Source of the DNA: Obelidium mucronatum | Taxonomy: Eukaryota > Chytridiomycota > Chytridiomycetes > Chytridiales > Chytriomycetaceae | Reading direction: 5' to 3' | NCBI GenBank assembly: GCA_025765595.1 | Contig: JAIVFH010000059.1 | Location: forward strand, 1 to 64,000 | Length of the DNA: 64,000 nucleotides | Shown here: positions 42,011 through 53,880 of the stretch, in pieces | Layout of the letters: each line of letters starts with the position of its first letter | Position numbering within the stretch: the first letter of the stretch is position 1 | Notes under the pieces: generated by a model | Database searches by the model: none | What the model was told of the DNA's origin: nothing | Seen by the model: the letters and a program-made list of their open reading frames with translations, nothing else | Program-made: the position numbers and the translations under genes

Positions 42011-42059
42011 GGTTTGTTTGTTTTGGTTGCACACGTCGGAGTTTTAAAGATTTTTTTTT

Positions 42060-42232
42060 GAGCTACTAGCGCCCCTTATCGGCCCTGATTAGGCTCCGAA
42101 TCGGACTAAATCCTAATCGGATCCGATTAGGAGCCCTATTCGGAATTGCTCTCCGATTCGCTTCCGATTCGGAACACTATTAGGAGCGCGATTAGGATTG
42201 CTATTAGGAGTGCTATTAGGACCAACACTTAC
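42060..42232. repeat. ATTAGGAG repeats at the left edge of copy 2
   Basis: 42060-42143 repeats the roughly 80-bp block seen inside the right end (about 3997-4085; 46050-46130), in direct orientation. 42150-42225 holds 12-bp ATTAGGAG units that appear to be the intron of the minus-strand gene: a perfect GTAAGT donor (minus strand) lies at about 42227-42232. Confidence 0.7.
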
Positions 42233-42792
42233 AGCATTACAGACGGCACATTCTTCAGCCACAAATTTGCAAATGCAACAGTCATGTAGTATTTAGAATT
42301 GATTCCAATGACTTTTTGCTTTCTGATTGTATTCATTGGGTAATGTTCTATGGTGCTGTTTCCTTCGGTAATCTCTGACACTGAATCAACATCATACAAC
42401 TGAATACTGCAGCTCAAATTCACACAGCTGGATTTGTACAGAAGACCTGATTTAGCTGAATCTGCATCCAAGATTGTGACTTCTTGCCATCTCCCAATCT
42501 TTAGATGGCTCTGACACTTGATGCAGTATGTAAACGGAGCTGACAGGATAATAGGTACATTTGGGGTAATTGTTTCGTGAATTCTTGAATCAAAGACAGC
42601 CTCTGCTGTTTGTTTGGCTGCCAGGATGGGAACGCCAAAAGAAGTAGCAACAAGCTGAATGAAATCCCGCAAACGGAGTGTCTTGTTGTAAGTCTTTTCA
42701 AAACTGCCGTAGATTGAAAACTCAGCTTGGAAGGCTGGGAACTGTTCTGCCAGCTGAGCTCCCATCTTGACATGTGAGGCAGGGATTTTCAT
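42229..42792 (-). pseudogene. CxC cysteine-cluster protein related to KDZ transposases (copy 2, truncated)
   Basis: ATG 42792 (MKIPASHVKMGAQL). It shows the same YCIKC and SCVNLSC pairs as copy 1, then YYMTVAFANLWLKNVPS, aligning with YYVTIPFADLWLKHLPS of the intact KDZ transposase at 34330. An exon boundary (GTAAGT) follows, leading into the repeat-filled intron. No downstream exon exists because the LINE sequence begins within about 170 bp. The catalytic domain is therefore missing. Confidence 0.7.
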
Positions 42793-42816
42793 TTTTTTCG
42801 GCAAAGTTTTTTCCCC

Positions 42817-45712
42817 ATGCAATCACCAACACTGCCACTGCCAGACACACTGCCATCCCTCAGAGTCAGCAACGACCCGAACAGACTGTCCATCCAGTTC
42901 TCTTTCGATGAGATCAAGAATGGCTTGTGGAAACAGGCTCCTTACAAGACCTTGGATGACAAGAAGACCATCTTCATCTTGTGGAGTGATCTGCGAGAAG
43001 TCACCAAAGAGCTCTGTCCTGACCTGCACCAAAGAGTCATGGAAACCAAGGGGTCTCCTAAAGAGCTTGTAGAGGAGGCCACTGAGGCACTGGACAAGAT
43101 GTTGAGGTCTGGGTTTATTTGTTTGTGTTTGACAGGTGATCGCTGACACACCACTCCCAACCACAACAGATACATCAACTCCAACAACACATGGAAGCTA
43201 GTGTTTTTGGATAAAACCAAATGTACAGTCCACATCCCTGGGCTGAAGAACAAATCCCAGGCAGAAGTGTACAAGTGGATCAAAGACACAAACCAGGATT
43301 TAACAGCACTGGAGGACCTCTGCTTCAGTGGGATCGTGGATATAGATGGAAATCGTTCCGAAAATGATGAGGAACGCGCAGCGGCGCTGGCGAAATACAT
43401 ATATGGTGAGTCTTATTCATTTTGGTGTGATGCGCGATTCGCGATCCGATTCGCGATCCGATTCGCTTCCGATTCGGAACGCTATTAGGAGCGCTATTAG
43501 GAGCACGATTAGGAGCCGATTCGGAGCGCGAATCGGATCGCAATTAGGAGTGCGATTAGGAGTGCGATTAGGAGCGCTATTAGGAGTGCGATTAGGAGTG
43601 CGATTAGGAGCGCGAACCGGAGCGCTATTAGGAGCCGATTCGTAGCGCGATTAGGACCACAATAACAGCCCTTTAATTTTCTAATAATCTAACCCTTTTT
43701 ATTATTCTTTTATCTTTTAGCTAGAAAAGTTTCAAACAACAAGTACCATGTTGTTTTTGCTCCTACTCCTGCTGACACCAATGCCACCAAGATTGCCAAG
43801 AAGGCTACTGCTCGTGCCGCAAGACAACAGGCTGCTAATGAGGTTAGGTCTGATAGTGAACCTGATATTCCTCCTATCAGCCAGCTTCCAGGTTCTGCTG
43901 CAGAAAACGAGCCTAGAAGAGCTATCAAGTCTAAAATTTCATTTCCACTCTTGGGATCAGCTTCCAAAGTGTCCAAGGCAATGCCAGCTCCCAAAGTGTC
44001 CAAGGCAATGCCAGCTCCCAAAGTGTCCAAGGCAATGCCAGCTCCCAAGACAGCAGACAAGACAGCTGATTCCAGTTCCAAGCCAGTGCCAAAAACAGCT
44101 GTCCTCAAGCCAAGATCTGCTGGTGCCTCCAAGACTGCTTTATCCAAGTCAATGTCTGTTCTCGAATCTCAGGCTTCTACGGTGGTATCTCCCGCAGTTG
44201 CTGAAAGCATTGATAATCTCAAGGCTAGCCTAAAGGCTTGGGCAGAAACTCACAGAAAGTCAACAGATGCTGACGATTCAGAAAGTGAGTTAACACCACT
44301 TGACAATGCGCCTGAAGGGTCTGAAGCTGATGAAGATGATGAGATTGGGGATGTTGATGGTGGAGAAAATGAGCTTGATGCTGAAGAGGAAGAGGAGCAG
44401 GAGGGGGATGAGGAGGATGAGGAGGAGCAGGAGGTACCAGTCCAGCAAAGAAAGAAGGTTCAAGCAATTGTGATTGAAGATGATGATGATGAAATTGAGG
44501 TGGTGGAGCCAGTTGTACACAGAAAGAAGCGTTGTGTGGAGAACATAGATGAGGAGGAAGATGAAGTTGAGGATGATGAGGATGTGGTGGATGAAGAAGA
44601 AGTGCAGGCTCATCCCAAAAAGAAGCGATGTGTCATGAATCTTTTGGGCAGTGATGGAGAAGAAGAAGCAGAGGTGAAAAAGATGGTTTCTGTTAAATGC
44701 AAGTTTCAGAATCAAGGAGCAGTTTTTCGTTGTAATGTGGAAGGGACACTTGCTGAGGGAAACAAGGCAAAAGGTGAGACCAAGTTGTTGTCTATATTGT
44801 GCATTTTTAACAATCAATCCATTATTAGTTTTTCTTGCTGATGTTTTGGCTGCTGCAAAAGTCCATCCAGCCACAACCCACTTTCGCAGGAAGGTCCACA
44901 GTGTTAGTTGGTTCTGCCAAGAGGAGTACATCTTTGACGAATCAGTTTTGGTGGACATTGCTTTGGATCCACACAGCCCTGATTACTTTGATGTTGCCTA
45001 CACTGATTCTGGTAGGATGCCATTTTGTTTAAACATATTTCTCAGTATTTTTGGTATTTAGGAGCAATGTTTGATCCATTTGCAAGTTCTCCATTGATTA
45101 ATTCATCTGTGACTGGGCCATCTCTGCAAGAAAAGCCATCTTCCATCGCATCCAAACAGCGTCGCCAAGTCCCCACGTCTGTTGCTGAAGTTGTTGCCAA
45201 AGCCAAAGGACGCACCGGCACCCAAGACAAGTTCATTAGTCAAGTGAAAGAAGTTGGTATCCGCTTTTCTTACCTGACGCAGGATCGAGAGCCACCAATG
45301 ACCAAAACTCTTGCTGCTGCAACCTTGTCAAAGGAATTCCCCAACTTTGGAAATACTGTGGAAATTTTTCGGGCTTATGTTGGAGTCTACTTTGCTGATT
45401 TGGAATTCAAAAGAGTAAGTTTTATTTTAGTATCACTTCAAGCAATTTCTTTTAATAATCCTTTATTTATTATACTAGCTCTTTCCAAAAACATACACGA
45501 GCTACTTTGACAAAGAAGATTGCATCTTCTCTTACAGCAATGTTGGGAAGCACATGTCAAAGTTCAATGCAAGATTGGTCCCAAAGCATCAAATATATAG
45601 TTGGAGTCCTACAGGTTTTCAAGATGTTGAAAAGTACTTTCAAGGGTGCCAGGAGGGAGTGTGGGCAAATTCTTGGAAGAGGCAACCTGTTGTTCAGAAG
45701 AAAACCCAGTGA
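42817..45712 (+). CDS. Transposon-borne acidic nuclear-type protein, better preserved copy 2
   Basis: Exons chain in phase: 42817-43106, 43170 to about 43405, 43721 to about 44774, about 44861-45011, about 45061-45415 and about 45479-45712. The 63-nt first intron removes an in-frame TGA. Protein of roughly 750 residues: N-terminal helical domain (FILWSDLREVTKEL, TWKLVFLDKTKCTVHIPGL), three KVSKAMPAPK repeats, Glu/Asp-rich middle with KKKR clusters, and an ordered C-terminal half (HPATTHFRRKVHSVSWFCQEEY, DKFISQVKEVGIRFSYL, KTYTSYFDKEDCIFSY, EKYFQGCQEGVWANSW). I do not recognise the family. It may be a transposon accessory or DNA-binding protein, given its divergent pairing with a KDZ-type gene. 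Confidence 0.6.
43424..43665. repeat. 12-bp ATTAGGAG tandem array inside an intron (copy 2)
   Basis: Equivalent to 1087-1335 with only a few substitutions (for example CAATTAGG for CGATTAGG). It fills the intron between the GTGAGT donor at 43406 and the TTTTAG acceptor at 43720. Confidence 0.85.
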
Positions 45713-45896
45713 TATTTTGAGTGTTGTTTTTCTTTGATACTTCTTTGATTTTTCTTGGTTTTTTGGATTTTTCTTATTTTTTTTTTGAATTTTTCTTGGA
45801 TTTTTGGATTTTTCTTTGATTTTTGGATAGTTGTATAAAAAAATCTTGTAAAATTTTATTTACCCTTTAAATGCATTTATTTTAGATGTTTTACAT

Positions 45897-46183
45897 TCAA
45901 TAGTGCTAATAGGGCCCCAATAGGAGTCCTACTAGGAGATGTATTAAAGCCATTTGGTTTCCAATTGGCAGAGCAAAATGCTATTAGGAGTCCTACTAGG
46001 AGCAGACAAATGCTACTAGGAGCAGTCCTATTTGCTCATTTGCAATTAGGAGTGCTACTAGGGCCCCTAATCGTCCCTGATTAGGCTCTGAATCGGACTA
46101 AATCCTAATCGCATCCGATTAGGAGCCCTATTCGGACCCCGAATAGGGCCCCGAATTGCGCGTGCCGCTCGGACCCTGCGCTG
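45897..46183. repeat. Subterminal ATTAGGAG/CCTAAT repeat region (copy 2, right end)
   Basis: Matches 3845-4139 and ends at the same GCGTGCCGCTCGGACC block. Follows a low-complexity TTTTTCTTGGATTTTTC tract (45735-45830) shared by both copies. Confidence 0.8.
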
Positions 46184-46395
46184 TCATGGGTGGCATGTCA
46201 TCTTTCCAAAGGACTACCTCTATGGGTACAAGTATAATTGCGCCAGCAAGCACACCTGCCTCTGGGGGAACAAAAACGTTAAGTACCACTAATACATGGT
46301 TTGGTTTTATTTTCACTCTACTATCTTCATGCCAATGGCAGTTGTCAAAAGTTGGAACAGGACTTATTAAGTATAGAAGAGTATTGATACACAAG
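46184..46395 (+). pseudogene. Fragment of a second JmjC-like gene
   Basis: Plus-strand translation reads HVIFPKDYLYGYKYNCASKH and MVWFYFHSTIF with stops between, matching HVIFPKDYLYVYKYNCASKH and MVWFYFRSTIF of the JmjC-like gene at 35490-35320. DNA similarity runs on to about 46392 (TATAGAAGAGTAT in both) and is lost after that. Only the C-terminal third survives. It begins exactly where copy 2 of the transposon unit ends. Confidence 0.85.
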
Positions 46396-47170
46396 AAAAG
46401 GGGTCTTTAGCTAGAGAAGCCTGAGTTACGCCTCGACAGTCAGAAAGTTGGTTAGGTCGTTTAAAGGGGAGAAGTCTGGGTCATTAGGAGTGTTTTGGTA
46501 AATAGCAGAACTGACAGGCAGGCCAATACTGCCCAGAGTCTTTTGTATTTCTTGAAACCATTTGAGGTAGTATGCTGTGTTTGTTGAGTTTAGCTGAGTC
46601 TTTTGGTTTGCTGTACGTGGCAAGCATTTTAGTTGTAGTTGTGTAGGGGATGGTTGGTGCTGATAACACTTGAAATTACATGAAAGTTCTTATTTTATCG
46701 CACAACATAATAAAGGTTAACAAACTGTAGCAGCTGCCAAAAACGTGGAGCGGACAAACACACTTCAGGCACTTGAGACAACAGCCAATTGCACAGTAAG
46801 AATCAAGCCGCAGCAATCCCCAGCTGAAATTCATTAAACTGGGCGGTAACAGAACCAAACCTGGTGCTTTCAGTAAAGCTTGATGAGGCAGGAGTGGTGG
46901 AGTTGCGTATGCTGAGGGGAGAGAAGAAGCAATCCGAGCATGACTCCACAAGCCTGGTGTTGGGATAGGTTATGGTAAAGGTGAGTTGAGTCGTTTTTCA
47001 TCTATTTTCGAAAAAGCAAAGGAGGACCATAGCACAACACACCAATTCTAAACAGACCACCAATGCTGGTATTGTTTTATTTCATTTTGAAAATGGCGTA
47101 AATATGTAAATGGAAGAATAGTAGTCCTTGTCTTATTTCTGCCTGGAAAAACAAATATACAAAAGCAGCT
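46396..47170. other. Mostly non-coding; two short unassigned minus-strand frames
   Basis: A frame at 46980-46806 (minus) reads like protein (TRLVESCSDCFFSPLSIRNS, FGSVTAQFNEFQLG) but lacks an ATG. Another at 46623-46426 (LKWFQEIQKTLGSIGLPV) is open to a stop. They may be exons of a decayed transposon gene. I cannot identify them. The end of the dynein gene follows. Confidence 0.35.
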
Positions 47171-50100
47171 TTAGCTGGTAGCACAAAGCAGTGCAACTCC
47201 TCTCAAAATCCAGTAGTCAGGACTTTGAACCGTTTTGAGCTCCACCATAAAGACATAATTTAAATCTGTTCGTCTTGGTCTTCTGTAAACTGGAGCACAA
47301 TACAATTTTGGGTCTCCTTCATCCTGGGTGAAGATAGCTGAGACATGGATAACAGGCATCAACTGGTACAAAATCTTAGGTTGAGATTCTGTTAATCTTA
47401 TGTTTTTGCGGTCCCAGCCTGCTCCTTCAATGTACAGTCCATGTATGTAAACACCTTCAGCAGGGGGTGCAGTAATGTCTTCTTTCATTTGCTTCATTAC
47501 TTCGCAAGCCAATTTCACACCATCTAAAGCCCAGTTTTGGGCTTGATGCGCACGAGTAATCTCCTGTCGTACAGCTGTTAAAAATCCTTGGGCATTGAAG
47601 AAACCAGATAGCCAAAACACAAGTGGTCGCCCATCAAAACACCACGTCTGGAACTGTGCAATACGTTGGAGCATCTCAGAGTACCATAAACCAAGTGTGG
47701 CACTCTGCCATGAAATTTTTGTCCAAGTAGGAGGTACTCTTGCATCATACAAGGCATCCAATGCATCTTGCAGTTGGGCACTACAAATGATAGTTCCGTC
47801 AATTGCAAGTTTCAAGTCATTTAAGGTAGATCGCACAACACTGATGACAGCTTGCATACGGTCAATTTCCTGAGCAAGAAAGATTGAGAGTGGTTTAAGA
47901 CTCCCTTGCTTTGCAATTGCTGCTTTAACTTTGTTTTTATCAAAGTCTTCTGGCAGCTTGCTCAAATAATCGTTTGCCATTCTTTTGACTGTATCTTCTC
48001 GAGTTTCTCCTGATCCTGTGTTTGAATCCTTTGGTTGAATTGACATAATGGTATCTTAATAATTCAATTGAGTTAACTTGAAAGTTATTTTTGATGAATT
48101 TTTGAAGACTCACCAAGCATTCCTTGTGAAACTTTTGTTTGACATGAAATATCCGCATTAGGATGGAGACCAAATACATCTGGGGTGTCAACCAGAGGTA
48201 AAGATTCAATTGACGTTCGATATTCCTCCACGGTTTTGAGATGTGGAATTACGTATCCCTTGTAGAACATGAAGCTATCTGCAAACATATGGTCTCCAAA
48301 CCACACTTTGCCATATGTTGTTAACAGGCGTCTATCACAAAATTACATTAGTTCAAAAAGCACTACTCTCAAGCAATATACTACCTATCATAATCATCGG
48401 TGACACGGCCTCCATAATGAACTTCACAAAACATGTATCTGGCTGTGACCCATGATATACTAGCTTTGGGAGCCAATTCATCAACATGATTTTGTACAAA
48501 CTGAACAGAAGCGGCCAAGTCTGATTGATTGAATTCATACGGAATATTCCATCCAAGGGGACCAAATTTACGACGCTCCTGAACAACAGAATGAAGAAAT
48601 GCCAATCCATAGAGCAGTGGCTTGTACTGAGGGCGAGCACTCATATCCAACATATCCTGTGTTAACCACGCATACGTTCTCTTCAAACCTGCTTTTACTC
48701 CTTGTGGGGGCTCATTGGTGAACTTAATGGACATTTGCAAGAATGTAATGGGAAACTTAGGGCTGATGTCAACTGTGATCCAGAGCCTGAATTTTTCATG
48801 AACAGTTTCGGTTTCGGTGATCATGAGCAGTAATTCATCCATGAATGGGAGACCCAGGTGACAGTTTTGCAATAATGCCCAACCGCCACTCGTCATGAAT
48901 GTTTGCAGAAGTTTTCTAGCATGCACTTCTTGTCCTTGGCCCATTGATATAGCCTTAATATCAGTCTTATACTTTTTGCAAAGATTTTCAATATCAGCAG
49001 AGGGATCTGAACCTTGGGATAACAAACAAATCATTGGTGTTCTGTTGTCAGACTCGCCCAACAAGGCATCCAAGTCCAAAATCTGAGATTCAGCAAACCG
49101 CGCGCTCAACGAGCTGGCAATGTATTGCTTCGCCATCATGATGGTTCTGTCTAAACACCATGATCTAACAAGAAGCAATCTTCGAAAAGTGTCCAACGAG
49201 TTATGATAGCCACTTGGCAGCATTTCATTTTCTGGGGCATCTTTTTCATACCAGGCCTTCCAAGCCTTCTCATTCTTTCCAACTTGGTTTAAGACATCAT
49301 TAAAACCTGGCATTTTGCTCAAAGCCACTAAGTTCAGCCATGTTATATCTGGGATCCAATTGAATGGTTTCTTCACAACAGCATTGATGTCAAGAGCAGC
49401 CCCTCCCTTGATCAAACACCGGAATTCATCATGCGTTAGTTTTCCCATAAAAATATCAATTTTTAGGGCCTGGAGTAGCACAAATAGAACCTTATGTACT
49501 TCGTAGAGGCCTCGGGACATATATGCAAATGATCTGAAAGTACAATATTCGATGATGTTTTGAATTCTCTTGCTCGGAATAGGAGATGGCGCCCCCTTTT
49601 CCATGCTTTCATCAAAGAGTCCCAAAAATTGCTTAAGAGACGTTTGATACATAACATTAACCATGCTCATTTCAGCAATTAAGAAATAGATGATACTTCC
49701 GCGGGAGGCAACAGGTCTATATTCCTCACGAGCAATAGAAATCTTCTTCTGGGTATCGGCTGCCACCACAAGTTTCTCATTAACTTCCTCTGCTGTGGTC
49801 TTTGTGACTGCCAAAACTTCAATTAACGATTCATCGTCTACCAAAGACCCTTTTGTTGAAGTGAGACGATGTAGTAAATTGTCTTCGAGTTGCTTCATTT
49901 TCCTCTTGTTTGTGTTCACTTCTTCCATGAGTTTTGCCCGTTCGGTTTCCAACTCTTGCTTTTCGCGCATAATCACACGACCAAGTAGTTGCTCTTCTAA
50001 ACCCTTGGAAGTTACAGTAAAGTCGATGATACTGGTTTTAGCATAGACTTCAGGGTTGTAGTTCGGGTTGGGAAGCTTTGTTGTGAAGAACAAGTAGAAT

Positions 50101-53100
50101 CCTTCACAGAAATCGACTTCTTTGTCACCGAAAACCACTTTCCAGGCGCGCCCTGCTTTTATCAAATTTTTTTCCAAGATGTTATCAAGTGTGGGATCCA
50201 ATGCCTCTTCGACGTCCTCAATTAGTAGGGGGCGGCCTTGACTGACACAGTCCTCAACGTGTTGACGGAAGTATTTATTGGACAGAGTTGTGACTTGAAG
50301 CTTGTTGTTTGCTTCACGATTCTTGATCCATGCCTTTGCTTGAGTTTGAGGATCTATCAGCAGAGGATATCTGGTTCCCTTGGTTACAATGATACCATTT
50401 TGAGTGGATAGTTCGTCGGTTGGAAGTCCCTGAATGTTCCACTCGCCAACAGTTGTGTTATCGACGAGCAACCCTATAATGTCCAAGTCATCTGTGTGAG
50501 GGATTTTTCTTCGACTTAGTTCTTTTTTCCATCCTTCTAGCATTTGACCTCTGAAAGTCTGGTTGTATGGGCCACTGTATGACAAAAAAGCGACAGCCAA
50601 GATGACGTCTCCCACCAAGCGTCCAATACGCTCAGCAAATTCTTTGCTTTGAATGGTCCATCGATCTTTTTCGCCTTTCAACCCAGAAATAAGAGCAGTA
50701 GCTGCAGTCATCTTTCGTTTGCAACCATCAGCATCCGCTTGAAGGGCTTGCTTTTGACCAATGGCAGCTCGATAATTCTCATTAAACACATCCAACTCAG
50801 CCTGCTTCTCGTCAAGCATGGCTTGGGCTTTGTTCAAATCATTCATCGCGATAGTCAGTTTGGCTTCTTGGACAATTAAATTCGCTTTCAGCGGGATAAC
50901 TTTCTTGTTGATTGAAAAGTAAAACGCCATTGCCCTGACCCATGAAGCAAGACCGGCAACATCAGCGGATACTTTTTTGGCGCCCTCCAAGTTAAAATCC
51001 GGCATTTCAATGAGTGGTTCCAACAGCTCCACCGTTTCTTCGTTGATTTCATCTTTTCCAAAAGTTGTAAGTGAAACTAGGAAATCCGAAGCTGACATAA
51101 GTTTCAATGATTCAGACCAGGATGGCTTGCAGCATGGTTTATCTGGATCTTGAGTGACAGGGTCGACTTTTCTTTTTTGCAGAATCAACACACCGTCCAT
51201 AATTCTCATGATAAGATGAGGAGGTTTCGCGAGCTTTCTCACAGTCGAAATATGAGATGCTTGAATGGAGTTCAATGCATTTGTAGCCTCCTCCAATGCG
51301 GGCTTTGCCGCTTCAAGTTGAGATTCTGCGTATATTTTATCGGCCTTAATGACATTGGCTATTCCCTCCGACTTTGTTTTGACCTTTAACACTGCATCTT
51401 TAACCTTTTCGGCTGCGGCAGTCGATGTTGTGACTTCTGTTAACACTATATCTGCTGCTTTAGATGCAACCGCCAAATCCTTTTCCTTGACAACAAGCTG
51501 CTCTTGCAAAACTGCCACTGACTTCGATGCTTCAATCAATTTCGACAGACCCATATTCATTCTATCAGACGAGCCACCAACTTCCGCTCTTTTTTCAGTA
51601 TAAAGAGACTTGTATGATCCCAAGAAGGACAAGTATGACTTGGGGGTCACATGGGTTCTACGACGGAATTGCGAGAAGTAATTGTCACAAGCCTCAGTGA
51701 CAAGATCGTGTACATAAGCCATGTGATAAACCACTTCCTTCTTCACAGTCTCTGTGCAAGCTATTTCCATTTCCCCCAAAAATTTTTCGGCCACGGCCCG
51801 TAATGCCTCATTGGGCCAACGCGTGAACCAATCCATCGTGCAACCCGAAATTAAACCGGGAAATTTGAGTGATCGATTTCGGAATTTATCGCCAACTGTG
51901 TGGTTCGTTTAGCCAAAAGTTTGTCAGTTCAAAAACTATAATACCTGGTGAGAAACAAAGAACAACATGCAGATTTGCTTTGACTCGGTCGATAAAGAAT
52001 TGCCACAAATTTTCGATAGAGTCCAAGACGGTGGGTCTCGCTTTCTTAAGGGCGGGGCGCAAATCGGATGCAATTGCAATGACTTCGTCTTTGGGGAACA
52101 AGTTGGTAACCTCACCGGAGGTCAAGATGTTGTTAATAAATCCAAGAAATCCTTCTTCCTTGATTTCGTTGTCAGTAAAGATGAAAGTCATAGATTTTCC
52201 AGCAGCGCCAGCTATTTTGAACATGAATTTCAAATCTTCCATTAAGTTCGAAGTACTGTAGTTTTTAGAAATAGCGATTTGGAAAACTTGACTCTTAGCG
52301 ATAAAAGCAGCCAGCTTTGTAAGTGATTGTTTTCCAGATCCTCCAACCCCTACTAAAAGCGCACTTCCCCGAGAGGTTCGAATAATGCGAGAAATACGAA
52401 CGATATGCCTCATTGCGTCTTCGAATAAAACAAGATCCATTTTCGAACCTCTCACATTCTCATTGTATTGTTTCATGTAATCTGTCAGTCTTTCGCGTAA
52501 AACTTCAAAGCTGGGAACCTTTTCGTAAACTTTAATAGACTCCAAATCGATTTCAACTTCCGGGTCATCAATTTCAGGGGGCTCTCTTAAAAAGTCAACA
52601 AATAGACTTTTGGAAGCAACAATTGGACCATATTCTTCTCCAATCTCTTTTGCTGCAATATTTGATTGAGCTTTGTTGAACCAGTCGACGTCTTCAGATG
52701 TAATAAATCGATCCGGAATGACTCGAGAGCATTCATGCTCCCACAACATCATGAGCATCTTTGTGTTGCTGATTTCTTCGGCATGTGAGTTCAACATTCC
52801 CTCAATAATACGACTCAAGTCTCGCAGATTGAAAATATAGTGGAATTTCGCAGGAGTCGGTAGCATTTTCGTTTTTGTTTGTTGCCAAAGTCTTCGAGTG
52901 AGTCCCGGTAGCCTGGCAGCCAAGGCTTGAACGTCCTCAGCAAAGTTCCGTGCTGCTGAAAAGTGACCTTCAAGCATAGTTCCGAAAATCAAGTCGACAG
53001 AAACATCAGAGGGTATAGTGCAGTTTAAAACGAGGAATTGTCTTTTGAGACGACTAGGAATATCGTTTCTTCCGCCTCCTGGGTGCATCATAGCCGCTAA

Positions 53101-53880
53101 ATATTGCAGATCAACAATGCCAGTCCAATCACCAGGTCTATCTAAACTATAGAACCCTTGCCATTCCACTAACTGCCGCACAATTTCACCTGTTACTTGA
53201 TCACCCCATTCATTGATTTCGGGCATATTGACATCATCGATAAAGATTATCATTTTCTTTCCTGCAGGGGGGCCATACGTTGAGCCCATTCTCTTATCCA
53301 AATAGGACTCAATAGTGCGTTGAAAAATCATTGGCGTAGTCGCACTTGAAAAAGACATATTCTTATACAGATGCGTTTCGGCAGATAACTTGGCCAGGTA
53401 TTTTCGAATTGTTACAGTTTTGGCTGTACCAGGTTCACCAATCAGCAGCACATGTTTTATCTGTTTTGTACAAGTTTCTATCAAAAACTCACAGCGAACG
53501 TTATCGACAGTTGGAATAATGATGCTGGAAAATTCCGGTGTCATATCTTGTGGATAAGCCCAATTGGGTACTTTGTCTTTCCAATGTTGCCATTGTCCTG
53601 CATCATTGACGAAAAACTCATAAACTGTATCTTGCGAAGATGGATCAATTGGTGGGTATTTTAAGTGGGGTGCCTATCGAGGAATAAGTATTAATCGAGA
53701 ACTCAGATAACAGAATTCCTTACATTTGCCATAACATGCTGTTGCAACTTCTTGCGCTCGTCCAATTCAAGTAGGGCACCCATTGACCAGAATAGTGAGA
53801 ATATATAGAGCCTTTCCAAATGATCGGGTGCGATTTGGGATTTGTTGGCTTCGACTTTAGGAATTAAGCCGGGACCACCA
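47171..53880 (-). pseudogene. Outer-arm axonemal dynein heavy chain (DNAH5/8 type), 5' half missing
   Basis: The 3' half is intact through at least five exons with good splice joins (for example [20 protein letters not shown] across the intron ending near 51904). Present: LERLYIFSLFWSMGALLELDE; AAA3 with P-loop GEPGTAKT and IIFIDDVNMP; AAA4 with GVGGSGKQS; the stalk coiled coil and microtubule-binding region; AAA5-AAA6; and the C-terminal domain ending YWILRGVALLCATS. The tail, AAA1 and AAA2 (the main ATPase) are absent. Coding similarity stops at about 53870, where an unrelated repeat ORF begins on the other strand. No stops or shifts were seen in what remains, so loss is recent, or the missing part was moved elsewhere. 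An active axonemal dynein would power zoospore flagella. Confidence 0.75.

Larger units (their letters stand above)
38011..42045 (-). mobile_element. LINE-type non-LTR retroelement, 3' part missing
   Basis: ORF1 (gag-like) and the start of ORF2 (endonuclease) are present on the minus strand in the usual order, with an ATGA overlap at 39246-39249. The reverse-transcriptase part that should follow is absent: sequence stops inside the endonuclease at about 38011. This is the reverse of the usual 5' truncation, so the 3' part was lost later. A tandem-repeated 5' segment lies at 41540-41900. Confidence 0.75.
42060..46183. mobile_element. Decayed KDZ-related transposon-like unit, copy 2
   Basis: Same order and strand as copy 1. 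The left side starts in ATTAGGAG-type repeats directly beside the LINE remnant; the KDZ-related gene is cut there. The right end is at 46183, where homology to copy 1 stops at GCGCTG. Beyond it lies a fragment of a JmjC-like gene of the same type as 35065-36221, so this copy either inserted into, or shares an element with, that gene. It lacks the 314 bp present after 1620 in copy 1 but keeps the exons lost there. Confidence 0.75.
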
